From: Blastobasis lacticolella
Taxonomy: Eukaryota; Arthropoda; Insecta; Lepidoptera; Blastobasidae
Length of the DNA: 64,000 nucleotides
Direction of reading: 5' to 3'
Assembly: GCA_905147135.1 (NCBI GenBank)
Contig: LR990039.1
Location: 32,671,708 to 32,735,707 of the forward strand
The translations under genes were made by a program, and so were the position numbers. The notes beneath the pieces are model-generated. The model was given only the letters and a program-made list of their open reading frames with translations, had not been told where the DNA came from and ran no database searches. Below, one piece after another: positions 54,641 through 64,000 of the stretch (positions are counted from its first letter, which is position 1; each line of letters begins with the position of its first letter).

Positions 54641-55585
54641 TTTTTATATTATACGGCAGACAAACAGGCTGGCGGGCCACTTGATGGAAAGCGGTCACCG
54701 CCGCCTATGGACATCAGAACACCAGGGGAATTACCAACGCATTGCCCGCCTCTGATGCCACCTCTATATATATACATCTTGAACGATCCCATGTCATAGT
54801 CCAAAGGAAACACGGTGGCTTTGAGCTCATTCCACATCCTAATCGTCCTAGCGAGAAACGTTCTTTCGAATCTTCGCATGGTGACCAACAGAGGGTCTAC
54901 GTAGTGGAGATGAGTACCTACCCAGCCCACGGCGGATGGTGCGATGGCGAAATTGTACTGTGGGCACCAGATCGAAAAGGAACCCACACAGGAAACCAAA
55001 GTCACTTGTTTGTATGGGATCATCGACAATTTGTACGGCGCGTCTCTGTACCTTAATTAAGCAAGTCGGTAGTTTCGCCGGCTCAAAGATGGGAACAATA
55101 GTCCATATGAGGCCGCACCTGTGCCTTGTACAGCAGCAGGCGTTGCTCTGGGGTGAAGTATCGCTTGGACCGGTTAAGCACTCCAAGCTTTTTCGAAGCT
55201 AGTTTGGCCTTACCTTCCAGATGACTCCAAAACCGCACGCTATCCGATATGTCGACACCAAGGATCCCGACTGCGGCATGCGCAGACCTGTGTCTTTGAG
55301 GGGTCTAATTGGACCAGGTTTAGTTTGCGCCAAGAAATGTTCAATATTCGACACAAGTTTAAATCGGCTTTCCGACACCTCGGAACGAGGGACATTCGAT
55401 TGACCAGTATAACGAGCACCTGCAGTACTGTCATCCTCATAACAATGAATACTGGGGATTTTTAGCATATCATTGATAAGCAGAAGAAACGGCGTCGGAG
55501 ATAGCACTGAAACTTGTGGTACTCCAGCATTTATAGTCTTGGTATCGGAACAGCATCCATCGTCTAGGCAGAAAGCTGGATTCCA
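54641..55585 (-). mobile_element. Jockey/CR1-like LINE: RT palm to 3' end
   Basis: Read on the minus strand the order is NAGVPQ…VLSPTPFLLLINDML, then IHCYEDDSTAGARYTG (the RT catalytic box, here YEDDS), FTPEQRLLLYKAQ-like words, VQRRAVQIVDDP, RTFLARTIRMWNEL, and the end VLMSIGGGDRFPSSGPPACL. It is the downstream part of the LINE type whose upstream part is at 18846-19917. The normal A of the Y-A-D-D box is E, and there are several frameshifts, so it is dead. Confidence 0.78.
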
Positions 55586-55902
55586 CTGATGTAACCAAAA
55601 TAATAAATTTTCTACTTTCTAAGCTTGCTAAGCGTTGCTAAGTTTCTATGAATACATAGGTACTTCCTGAAATAATAACTCAATTACGATTTACGTTCTT
55701 TAATGTACTTACGTCATAACATGAAATTCATCTTAAACTATAATTTCCAAAACCATATAATCAACAGGAATAATGAATATTAGCGAATACATATATATAA
55801 ACACAAAGTATAGTCACGCAAGAACGGCGTAGCCTAGACGATCTCATCGAAACATAACATCATATACGGCGTAGGCAAATTACTGTCTTCGTCTTAGGTT
55901 CA
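55586..55902. other. Unassigned spacer
   Basis: AT-rich; nothing recognised. Confidence 0.3.
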
Positions 55903-56093
55903 GAGGGCCTAGTGTGAGTTCCGCTTCGATTTTACTTAACTATCGCGTTTGCGTTTACGTCGAAATTAGTATGAAGAAAAAAACTTCATTTACGTACCAC
56001 TAGGCGGCGCTATATATTTTTTCATACTAATTTTCACGTAAACGCAAACGCGATAGTTAAGTAAAATCGAAGCGGAACTCACACTAGGCCCTC
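55903..56093. mobile_element. 191-bp fold-back MITE with ~75-bp arms
   Basis: The left arm from 55903 (gagggcctagtgtgagttcc…) is the near-perfect reverse complement of the right arm ending at 56093 (…ggaactcacactaggccctc). Arms are about 75-80 bp with one or two mismatches around a short core (aaacttcatttacgtaccac). No ORF. Confidence 0.88.
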
Positions 56094-56557
56094 AGACTAC
56101 AAAGATCCTGGAAGGAAGGCATTTTAGACGAGTGGTAGCGGGTGAGTCAGTAAATCTCTCCGGTTTCAAACCGGAGTGCGTATAGTCGATAGCCGGTTTT
56201 TTCCCGTTCCCTTCTGTTCCGGATGCATGAAGTCCGAGCCTTATCGTCTCTGCTCTCTATCAGCTAGATTGGTAAAGTGATCGAACTCGGAATTATATGC
56301 AATAAGACTCGATGCACACTGGCCACAAGGCCAAGCCGCCGTAATATTCAATGTTACATCAGTTTAAGCTTGCAAGGTTTAAAAATACATATTCGCGGGC
56401 GGCCGCTCGAGACGACGAATAGGCTCAGGTTAGCAGTCACACTTATCGAGCTAGATGCTATTACAGAGTAACTAACAACTCTAGTAAGTTAATTGAGCCT
56501 TAAGGCCCTACCATATGACACAATCAGATTGTCAATTGAATTAGCACAATCTGATAT
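56094..56557. other. Unassigned spacer
   Basis: Nothing recognised. Confidence 0.3.
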
Positions 56558-57100
56558 AGGGGCGGATCCAGGATTTGGTTGAGGGGAAGGGGGGGGGGGG
56601 GGGGCAAAGTCAACATTATATGTATAAATCAATGAAAGAACGTGATGAGTTAAAAAAAAATTTTGGTTCTTAAAACCAATGAATTTATGAACAAAAATTT
56701 AAGAAATTTTGTCTTAGGTCATGTGTGATGCTAATAAAAAACAAGAAAAGTAATTTTAACTTTAACATTCTGATTCTTAAAAGCTGGGGTGATTGTGAAT
56801 TGAAAATGAATATTTGAGCGAGCGCAACGAGCTCGGAATTTTAGGTTCAGAAAGATTGGTGAAGAGTATGAAAAATGTGAAGCAAATAAATATTCGACCA
56901 AATTGAGATATAAATTTTTGACAATTCTGTTCTAAAAAGCTGGAGTGATTGATAAAATTAATACAATAATTGAGCGAGCGCAGCGAGCTTGGAATTGTTG
57001 GTCTTTTGACTCATAATACCGTGGGCGGTTGCGACCCAGAGTCAGAGCTCAAGGGGGGGAAATTGCACTCATTGCTCTTCCCCTGGACCCGCGCCTGATC
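56558..57100. mobile_element. Repeat with G-run and internal ~157-bp duplication
   Basis: It is bounded by aggggcggatccagg (left) and cctggacccgcgcct (right), roughly inverted. Inside are a run of 16 G (56589-56604) and two similar segments from about 56781 and 56938 (aagctggrgtgattg … ttgagcgagcgcarcgagct). It is a non-autonomous element of unknown class. Confidence 0.6.
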
Positions 57101-57164
57101 TGATTGTCCGTCCACACTGGAACTCAAAAATTGGCAAAAAGTTGTGTTGTATGGTAGGGCATAC

Positions 57165-57335
57165 ACCAGCCCAGTGGGGCTCTTGGTTAACTCAGTTGGC
57201 AACTGAATTTGACACTAGATAATTCTACACTACGTCATCTACGTTAGCCACTGCCAATAGCGTCTACCAAATTAGAGTAGTGAAAGATTATTTTACGTCA
57301 AATTCGGCTGTCCTCTGGGATAGCCAATAACCTTT
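57165..57335. mobile_element. MITE-like element, copy 2
   Basis: It is related to 48255-48420 (ttggcaactgaatttgacac … tacgtcaaattcggctgtcc … gggatagccaataacc). Confidence 0.5.
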
Positions 57336-58797
57336 CAGGCCCCAGACACAGGCCTATTATGTTATGTCTTTTACAAATTAAATCTAATGATTTATTATCC
57401 TAACTAAATTAAAATAGGTACCTGTTTAACATCACAAAATGCATGCATAAAGCAACTATTTTAGTAGGTATTACTTTCTCTAAACAATAACTATATAATT
57501 CGTTAATAATATTTTATATAAGTAATTTAAGTGTGTATACAAAAATTAATAAAATAACATTATAGGAACAAAAAAAAAATTACTAAAGATATTGTTTAAA
57601 TTCATAATTCCCGTTGATTCCAATGATTATCTACTTATAAATACTACATAAACTAATATACTTACAATTTAAAATCAAGAAACCGAAATGGGGAAACCAC
57701 GAGTGTGTTGTGATGAAAAGTAGATCTTTCGACAAAACAAGTAATTTTGTAAATAGTCGCAGGAAATACAAGTCATAATGTCAGCAGATAGAAAAATTGG
57801 GAGCCGAATATCTGCTTTTAGTGAGGGTAACACAATCAGTCTTGAGCGTCAATCAATCGTTTAGTGTTGCATCAATATCTGGAATCCACAATCACTTCCG
57901 CAACAATATCTTGGTTACGTAATCTTCGTGACTAGAACTATGGGCTGGGCCTGTACTCACAAAACCCGTGATTGGTGTGCTTTAGAACTGTGAAATTAAT
58001 ATTATGTCTAAGAGAGAAAAAAGCTGTCAAATTAATATAAAATTCAAATTATAAACAGGCTCAATAACAGTAAAAGTACATAGATATGATATGATATACA
58101 GTCTAGAGAACATGTAACCATAGATCCTGACACCAGACTGATTGTGTAACACATTCTAGCACATTCCATGACATTCTTAAATAACAAGATTCTTAGCTTT
58201 TAATGATACTTGGCAGCAACATTATAATAGGTTGTGCAAAACAGACAGAAATCTTTCATCACAATACACTGAAATGCCATAACATCCATCTTTTGCTTGT
58301 TTTTTTACTGTGCCAAGGCTCTTTGGTAGCAAAATAAAGATTAATATTTTGGACAATGATAGTGGTGAGGGTAATGTCACATTGACAGTCGGTCGGTGTC
58401 AATGTGACAGAAAGTTGTTCGGAGCGACAGTTCACTGTTCAACATTGTCTTGGACCATTGTAAACAAGTCATTATGTTTTTAAAATTCACACAATCTGTA
58501 TGTATATAAATAACATGATCCTTATTAACATGTTAAATCCAAATGACTTGACATTGGGGTAACAAACAATAGATTTTCTTGAGAGTTGGTTGATACATCA
58601 CTCCATTTAGAAAACCTAACATAAATGCTGGCATGCCAATAAGGGCAAAATTGAATAATCTTGAAGGTAACTGATGTTAGATTATTAAATATATGTATTG
58701 ATAATAATTAGAAAGATACAAGTAAAAAAAAGTAAGGAAGTAAAAGGAAACATTATGATACTTATTTGTTAAATATTAATCTTCTGAAGTCTCTAAT
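57336..58797. other. Downstream region of the BED gene
   Basis: Mostly AT-rich. A 13-bp inverted repeat with a 9-base loop is at 58375-58409 (tgtcacattgaca / tgtcaatgtgaca). The part nearest 58797 is presumably 3' UTR of the BED gene; no clear AATAAA on the minus strand was found close by. Confidence 0.35.
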
Positions 58798-60110
58798 TCA
58801 ACATGTTGTTGAATGATCTTCAGATTCAATATCTTGTATGTTATTCCGTTGGTCTGTAGTGTTTGAATTTGCCTCCCACATTAAGACTCGTTTTACTGAA
58901 TCTGCCTCATCATAAAGTCCATAATCAGCCTGCCATAAAATTGTTGTAAAAATTTGCTGAATGTTTTCTCGGGTTCTAGGTTTTTTTAACTTTCTTAGTT
59001 TATTAGCGATGTACTCCCCAAAAACTGTATACTCATCCTTATCTAATCTTACCGAATTGCCACTTACATGACTGCTTCGGACTGCATAGGAGGTTGGCAG
59101 CTGTTTAGGAGGAGTAGTTATTTCTCTTTTTATCTTAGTTAGTCTTTGCCTCTTGGGTTCAAATATATCAATATTCTGATAATCTTCCTCAAGCCACTCT
59201 TCATGTGTATGATGGACTGAATTATCTCGAGCATCAACCTCGCTGCAAGACTCCACATCTACCTGCAAAGTTTCTTTATTAGTTACACAGGCACTCACAT
59301 CCACCTTGGTTGGTCAATAATCAAAAAGATCCAATATGTTAACATAAAAGATATGTTAAAGCAAGTTTATTCTTCTACTGTCCTATTTTTAGTAAGTGGG
59401 TAAATAATGTTTAACCACCACTACATTTTTAAGTTTTAGTTAGGGGTTTTGGCTTCAATCCACATGTTTGTAACTGGATCACTCTGAACCTAGTAAGTTC
59501 AGGCCTAAGATCACACATTGCGTTATCTTTCATCATGAAACCCATCAACATCTTTATTTATACACTCGGGAGATATGTTTTACAGTTATTGATCGATCGA
59601 CAGTATCGAACTATCGATTATTAATGAATAACCGATCACGATCTTAGGCGGTGGCCGTGAATCGATTGTTATCAAAATGATAACAATAATATAACCTACA
59701 AAAACTCGTAATCATTGGAATATTTAAGCTGATGGATAGTTAAAGTGATATACCCTTTGTATTTCAATCCTAGGCATTGAATCTTCATCTGCTGATCCAC
59801 TATCAGGGGCTTTAATTGATAAAGAATAACGTACGCTTTCGTTGTCAACCACATATTTCCTTCTTTTTGCCGGTGAAATGTTAGCATCTTCTTGATCAAG
59901 TGCAGATTCGGTTGATAGTTTTCCGTTAAAGTTGCTTTGCCGAAGTTCCCACTGAATTGGATGTTTTTTGGTCAGATGTACTCGTAAGTTTGTTGTATTT
60001 CCAAAATATTTGTATTCATTTTCACAAAGTTTGCATAACACAGCGACGCATCTTTTATTTTCTTCTATGCGATCGAAAAATTGCCACACTACCGACGACA
60101 CTTTCTTCAT
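58798..60110 (-). CDS. BED-type zinc-finger protein with BESS-like C-terminus
   Basis: Two exons are seen: 60110-59754 (119 codons from ATG) and 59304-58798 (168 codons plus stop). They join in phase across an intron with a GTATAT donor and an accaaccaag acceptor, giving 287 residues. Residues 1-50 form a BED finger: aromatic W9, F11, F12, then zinc ligands C26, C29, H45, H50 (C-x2-C-x15-H-x4-H). A basic stretch KRQRLTKIKR (about 170-179) may be a nuclear signal. Residues about 210-248 (EYTVFGEYIANKLRKL … IFTTILWQADYGLY) resemble the BESS protein-interaction motif that follows MADF or BED domains in insect regulators. No transposase catalytic domain is present, so a domesticated or regulatory DNA-binding protein is likely. 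Target genes are unknown. Confidence 0.82.
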
Positions 60111-60573
60111 GATGAAAAACAACAATTATTTAGAAATAAGCGCGAGTTTTAGATTATCGAGTGATATGAACCGACCGATACCGATACGATTTTACTCGCT
60201 TCACAAAATGGCGATATTATCTAAAATCGAAACAAGGCGAGCGAAGGCATCGCATCTCGGCTCTCGCTACTGTCATCGATAAAGGTGACTTTTTATTGGT
60301 CACTAGGACCAAGAATTGGTCATGTTCATTGAGTGTCGTCGATGCGTCAGAGGGAGGACGATTGGGCACAAAACCGCGGCAAATTTAAAATTCGTCACCA
60401 TATTCTTTGTTTGTTCAATATACAGTTGAAAATAAGAGTGATATTAACAAAAAATGCTATTAACTTTAATTTGCAGCACTCTAAAATGTAAGCGCGTTGA
60501 GTTATTGCTGAAAACCCGCTAATTTGATTGCCGCTTGATTTGTCTTACAGATATAACCAAAGAGATGTGGAAA
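60111..60573. promoter_or_regulatory. Upstream region of the BED gene
   Basis: This region contains several ATCGAT-type words (gattatcgagt near 60153, catcgataaag near 60274) similar to the DRE element (TATCGATA) of housekeeping promoters, and no TATA box. Transcription start is not determinable. Confidence 0.3.
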
Positions 60574-61697
60574 TGTGCCCAGTGTGGAAATTCCCTGTAC
60601 TAATCCAACACTTAGATAATGTAATAAAATTCCAAATTGAATCCATCACAAATATCAGACTCAGCGAGCAGGCTTGGACCCAGGCCTCCCTGCCAATTAG
60701 GTATGGTGGCCTGGGAACCCGCAAAATCTCTAGTGTAGCACTGCCGGCATTTCTGTCCTCTATCTATAGCTCGTCCGACCTCACAGGTAATATTCTTAAA
60801 GCCCCCGCGGCTACAAACTGTGAGGTCGTGTGCTTGGCGGAGGCTGAAACTGCCTGGCTAGCTGGACCGAGCCCAAATTTTCCTCCCACGCCCAAAATTC
60901 AAAAGGCCTGGGACAACATTTCTTCTCAAGTCATATTAGACACCCTTATTAATATCTCACCATCTTTAAAAGACCGCGCCAGGCTGGAAGCAGTTGCCAG
61001 ACCAGAATCCGGGCACTGGCTCCACGCTTACCCATCCCCCAACACCGGCACTTTCATCGACCCGACCACTCTCCGTCTCGCCATCGGTCTCCGGCTGGGA
61101 GCCGAGGTTTGTATCGAGCATAGTTGTGGTTCTTGTGGAGCGAGTGTTGACCGCCTCGGTCACCATGGGCTTGCCTGTTCTTCGAGCGCTGGCCGCCTCT
61201 CCCGTCACGCCGCGATCAATGACATCCTGCGACGGTCTCTCGTCAGCGCCAACGTCCCCGCAATCCTGGAACCTCAACACATTGCACGGGACGATGGCAA
61301 GAGACCTGACGGGATGTCTATGATACCATGGAGGATGGGTCGCCCGCTGGTGTGGGACGCCACGTGCGCCGACACACTAGCTGCGACCTATCTTCCGGCA
61401 ACCGCTAAACGGGCTGGCGCGGCGGCTGAGATACGAGAGCGCTCGAAGGTGGGCAAGTACAGTTGTCTCGGCGCCCAATACGAGTTTGTCGCATTTGGTG
61501 TCGAGACACTGGGTCCGTGGGGCCCGGGCGCACACTCGCTCTTCATGGAGCTTGGTAAGCGGCTCAGGGAGGCGACGGGTGACTCACGTGCCGGCAGCTT
61601 TCTCGCGCAGCGGTTAAGTATCGCCATCCAGCGCGGGAATGCCGCCGCCATGATGGGCACCTTACCGCGTGGCCCTGGTTTTTTACATCTTTTTTAA
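60574..61697 (+). mobile_element. Non-LTR retrotransposon C-terminal ORF with CCHC and PD-type nuclease motifs
   Basis: An uninterrupted frame (its first open codon is at 60528, non-ATG) begins mid-element with PVWKFPVLIQHLDNVIKF and SLPIRYGGLGTRK. It continues with a Cys/His cluster C-x4-C-x2-C-x8-HH-x3-C (residues 195-217 of the frame) and then KRPDG…WDAT (RPD at 259-261, D at 277). This order, zinc knuckle then PD…D, is that of restriction-like endonucleases located after the RT in R2/R4-type LINEs. The frame is GC-rich compared with the host, has no stop over about 370 codons, and a similar copy begins at 63635. The RT domain itself is missing, so this is a 5'-truncated but otherwise fresh-looking copy. 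The 3' UTR continues to about 61865. Confidence 0.75.
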
Positions 61698-61950
61698 TTT
61701 AGGTTAGTTAGATAATAAAATATTTATATCTTATAAGGGTTTAGTTTAGTATATTTTATATGTATTACTGTATATATTTTTGGTATTTTAAATGTAGGTA
61801 TTAATTGTAGTTTTTCTTATCTTGTATATTTTTCAATGTTGTGTTGTTCGTGTCAATAAATGACTATGAAGTTAAATTATAAATTGCAGTTTTGTACAAT
61901 TACATTACAATAACTTCATGATGTAAAATTTTTAAACATGATTTATTACA
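61698..61950 (+). other. 3' UTR of the LINE copy and spacer
   Basis: AT-rich sequence ending in gtgtcaataaatgactatga (AATAAA near 61855), consistent with the end of the retrotransposon. Then a short unassigned spacer. Confidence 0.45.
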
Positions 61951-62018
61951 CCAAAGAGATTGGAATGCTAGCGACTTGCCTATAACCATGAAGGTCGCTA
62001 ACATTCCAATCTCTTTGG
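61951..62018. repeat. 68-bp hairpin element
   Basis: The arms ccaaagagattggaatgcta (61951 on) and tagcgacc's complement to …cattccaatctctttgg (ending 62018) pair over about 25 bp. The loop includes ttgcctataaccatg. Confidence 0.75.
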
Positions 62019-62519
62019 ATATAACACTTAAAAGGTCATAACTAAGTAAGTAACTAAGAAATCATGCACAATCAAAATAAATGTCCGTTACAAAACTTTG
62101 AATTATAGGTATTATAACTATTTTATGTTATCAGTGTAAAATAGCACAAAAAATATGGATTCTAGATCTTTTCTAATATTTTGTACCTAGTTATTTGGGT
62201 ACCTAGACATTTATATTATTCCCACAAGGTTAAGGTTTCCTGTTATTTTGTCAAGTCGTATTTCTTCTTCTGGGCCCGGAATGAGTAAAAATGAATTCAA
62301 GGGTTGAAAAAAGTTTATCTTTAAACGATTGTCTTTGAATATGTAATTGGAACATTACGGTATAAGTGTAAATAAAATACTTAGATTTATGAATCAAATA
62401 ATATTAACAACATCTTCACAATGTTCGTCGCTAGTTCTGGGTGGAGTGGACATTGGAGAACATCGATGTGGCATTAATAAATACTAATACTTCACAAAAT
62501 AATTATGTTCCTCTCATAC
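62019..62519. other. AT-rich spacer
   Basis: Nothing recognised. Confidence 0.3.
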
Positions 62520-62746
62520 AACACATCCGACCGTTTAACACTTTCTGGTGCCCACGGTACAATTCCACAGCCACAGTTTTTCCTTTGGACTATGGACACG
62601 GAACCGTTCAAGGGGTATATTAGAGATCGCTTCAGAAGTGAGCAACGCATTGGTAACTCCGCTAGTGTTGCTGATGTCCATAGGCAGCGGTGACCACTTT
62701 CCATTCGGTAGCCTGCTTGCCTGTTTGTCTGTTTGTAACATAAAAA
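62520..62746 (+). mobile_element. Family A LINE 3' fragment
   Basis: The plus strand carries decayed FLWTMDTEPFKGYIRD-like words and then VLLMSIGSGDHFPF, LLACL and a stop region, ending in gtaacataaaaaaa. Frameshifted and 5'-truncated. Confidence 0.6.
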
Positions 62747-63634
62747 AAATGTTTTCTCAATATTTTTCCTACATATGAAACAAGACTCAATTCTCAAAGA
62801 TTCTATATTGAACAAAACTGGGCGCGACATTTGAAATTCGGTCTTGGTATATTCCATATCCCCGTATTGAACATTCCAAAGCAAATTTTTTTTAATCGAT
62901 GAAGGATTTTGAGCATTATTTTGCTATTTTACGCTGTTTTTTATTGATTGCGAGATGCTTCGGTAGATAATGCAATCACGAGTTCGATTGACTACATAAC
63001 TCAATTTTGCCAAAAATGGCATATTCAACTAACGAATTATAGAGCTGGAAACATTGTTATTCCTACCGGCGGTCGTACCACCGAACTCCGGTAGTACGCC
63101 GCGATCTTGACCCAATGAACGGTCGGAATGAACGAAATGAATGCGATTGGGGAATATAGTAACCCTGTTTACAGTAGATTACCGATATTACACCGATGAA
63201 TCAATAAAATGTCGCGCGTTTTGACACCACCACATCCCTAATAGGCGAGAATGTAGAGGGTCGACCAAAGTCCCGGCAAAAGTTTCGCCGGAAGTTTCGG
63301 CGAACATGTGGTGGTCACAGGGTCACAGAGGTGATGGCAGCTTCTCTACTATAATTACTTGATCTACTAATATCCTGGATCATGGTCAAGTGTACCCCGA
63401 ACCTGTTACGGGAAAAAGCGCTAGAAATATAAATATAAAATCGATCGAATGAGCAGTTTTCCAATAGGTATCTAAAGCATTCCTAACCACTCCCTAGATG
63501 GCGCCCCGACCATTTTGGTAATTGATAATCGCTTGAAATAGGTTCTTAGCAAAGAGGATATAAACACTGGATACGTTGTTTTGGAAAAATATTGTAAGTA
63601 TTTATCAATAGTTTTCAACCATTTTAGAGGTTGG
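62747..63634. other. Spacer with possible SINE-2 scrap
   Basis: At 63355-63425 atcctggatcatggtcaagt…accccgaacctgttacggg resembles the SINE-2 3' part. The rest is unassigned. Confidence 0.35.
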
Positions 63635-64000
63635 ATTGCGTTTAGGATTGCCACGGCCCTTCGTCTTTGTGCACCCTGTAGCGCTCCTCATCAATGCCGT
63701 TGTGGTCGTCCTGTAGACCAGCTCGGCCACCACGGCTTGTCTTGCGGCAGGAGCGCTGGTCGCTTTCCTCGTCACGTGGAATTAAACGATATCATCCGCC
63801 GGGCCTTTACCACCGCTGGTGCACCCACGGTGCTGGAACCGATTGGGTTAGCCCGCGATGACAGTAAGAGGCCCGACGGAATGACACTCACTCCGTGGAA
63901 GCTGGGACGGCCTCTGGTATGGGATGCTACTTGCATCGATACCCTTGCGCCGTCTCATCTTCCAGAGACCGCGCGTCAGGCTGCGACGGGTGCTGCCGCA
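63635..64000 (+). mobile_element. Second copy of the CCHC/nuclease LINE ORF, cut by window edge
   Basis: An open frame of 122 codons to the last base. It carries the zinc cluster [13 protein letters not shown]…LGHHGLSC, then [20 protein letters not shown] followed by DATC. It is clearly homologous to residues about 183-305 of the copy at 60574-61697, but different at many positions, so a distinct lineage and not a recent duplication. It continues beyond the window. Confidence 0.75.

Noticed and set aside
60966..61660. Overlapping minus-strand and shifted plus-strand frames
   Set aside because: These are shadows of the GC-rich LINE ORF at 60574-61697.

Overview
The window looks like lepidopteran (moth or butterfly) nuclear DNA. 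It is AT-rich, its coding parts are short GC-richer exons with GT-AG borders, and it is crowded with decayed non-LTR retrotransposons, tRNA-headed SINEs and fold-back elements of the kind common in Lepidoptera. The order is inferred from this character, not from a search. There is no sign of bacterial gene organisation.

The backbone is one minus-strand gene, a MICU-family (MICU3-like) regulator of the mitochondrial calcium uniporter. Exon 1 (53401-53607) encodes a mitochondrial presequence and a membrane segment. Exons 2-6 (7663-7801, 6599-6709, 5012-5059, 4822-4904, 4136-4201) encode the conserved core and the first EF-hand. All six exons join in phase (218 codons). The C-terminal part lies beyond the left edge. 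Intron 1 is about 45.6 kb and makes up most of the window.

Left part (1-9 kb): a decayed two-exon HTH transposase interrupted by a dispersed repeat, the small MICU exons, a three-unit tandem array of about 165 bp with an odd minus-strand reading frame, and an inverted pair of repeats beside exon 2.

Middle (9-53 kb, intron 1): SINEs, Tc1, RTE-like and jockey/CR1-like remnants, an endogenous fragment of a negative-strand RNA virus polymerase (about 14.9-15.95 kb), a LINE reverse-transcriptase piece fused in frame to a 25-residue tandem repeat (about 19-20.2 kb), two THAP fragments, a possible chemoreceptor relic, several unassigned coding-like stretches, and a TATA-bearing promoter-like site with a mini-exon near 41.6 kb.

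Right part (53.6-64 kb): a cluster of LINE fragments, a 191-bp fold-back element, a second real gene on the minus strand (two-exon BED zinc-finger protein, 58798-60110), and two copies of a LINE C-terminal ORF with CCHC and RPDG...WDAT nuclease-like motifs, the second running off the right edge.

The two host genes are not evidently functionally linked: one acts in mitochondrial calcium uptake, the other is a putative DNA-binding protein. No rRNA, genuine tRNA or CRISPR was seen.
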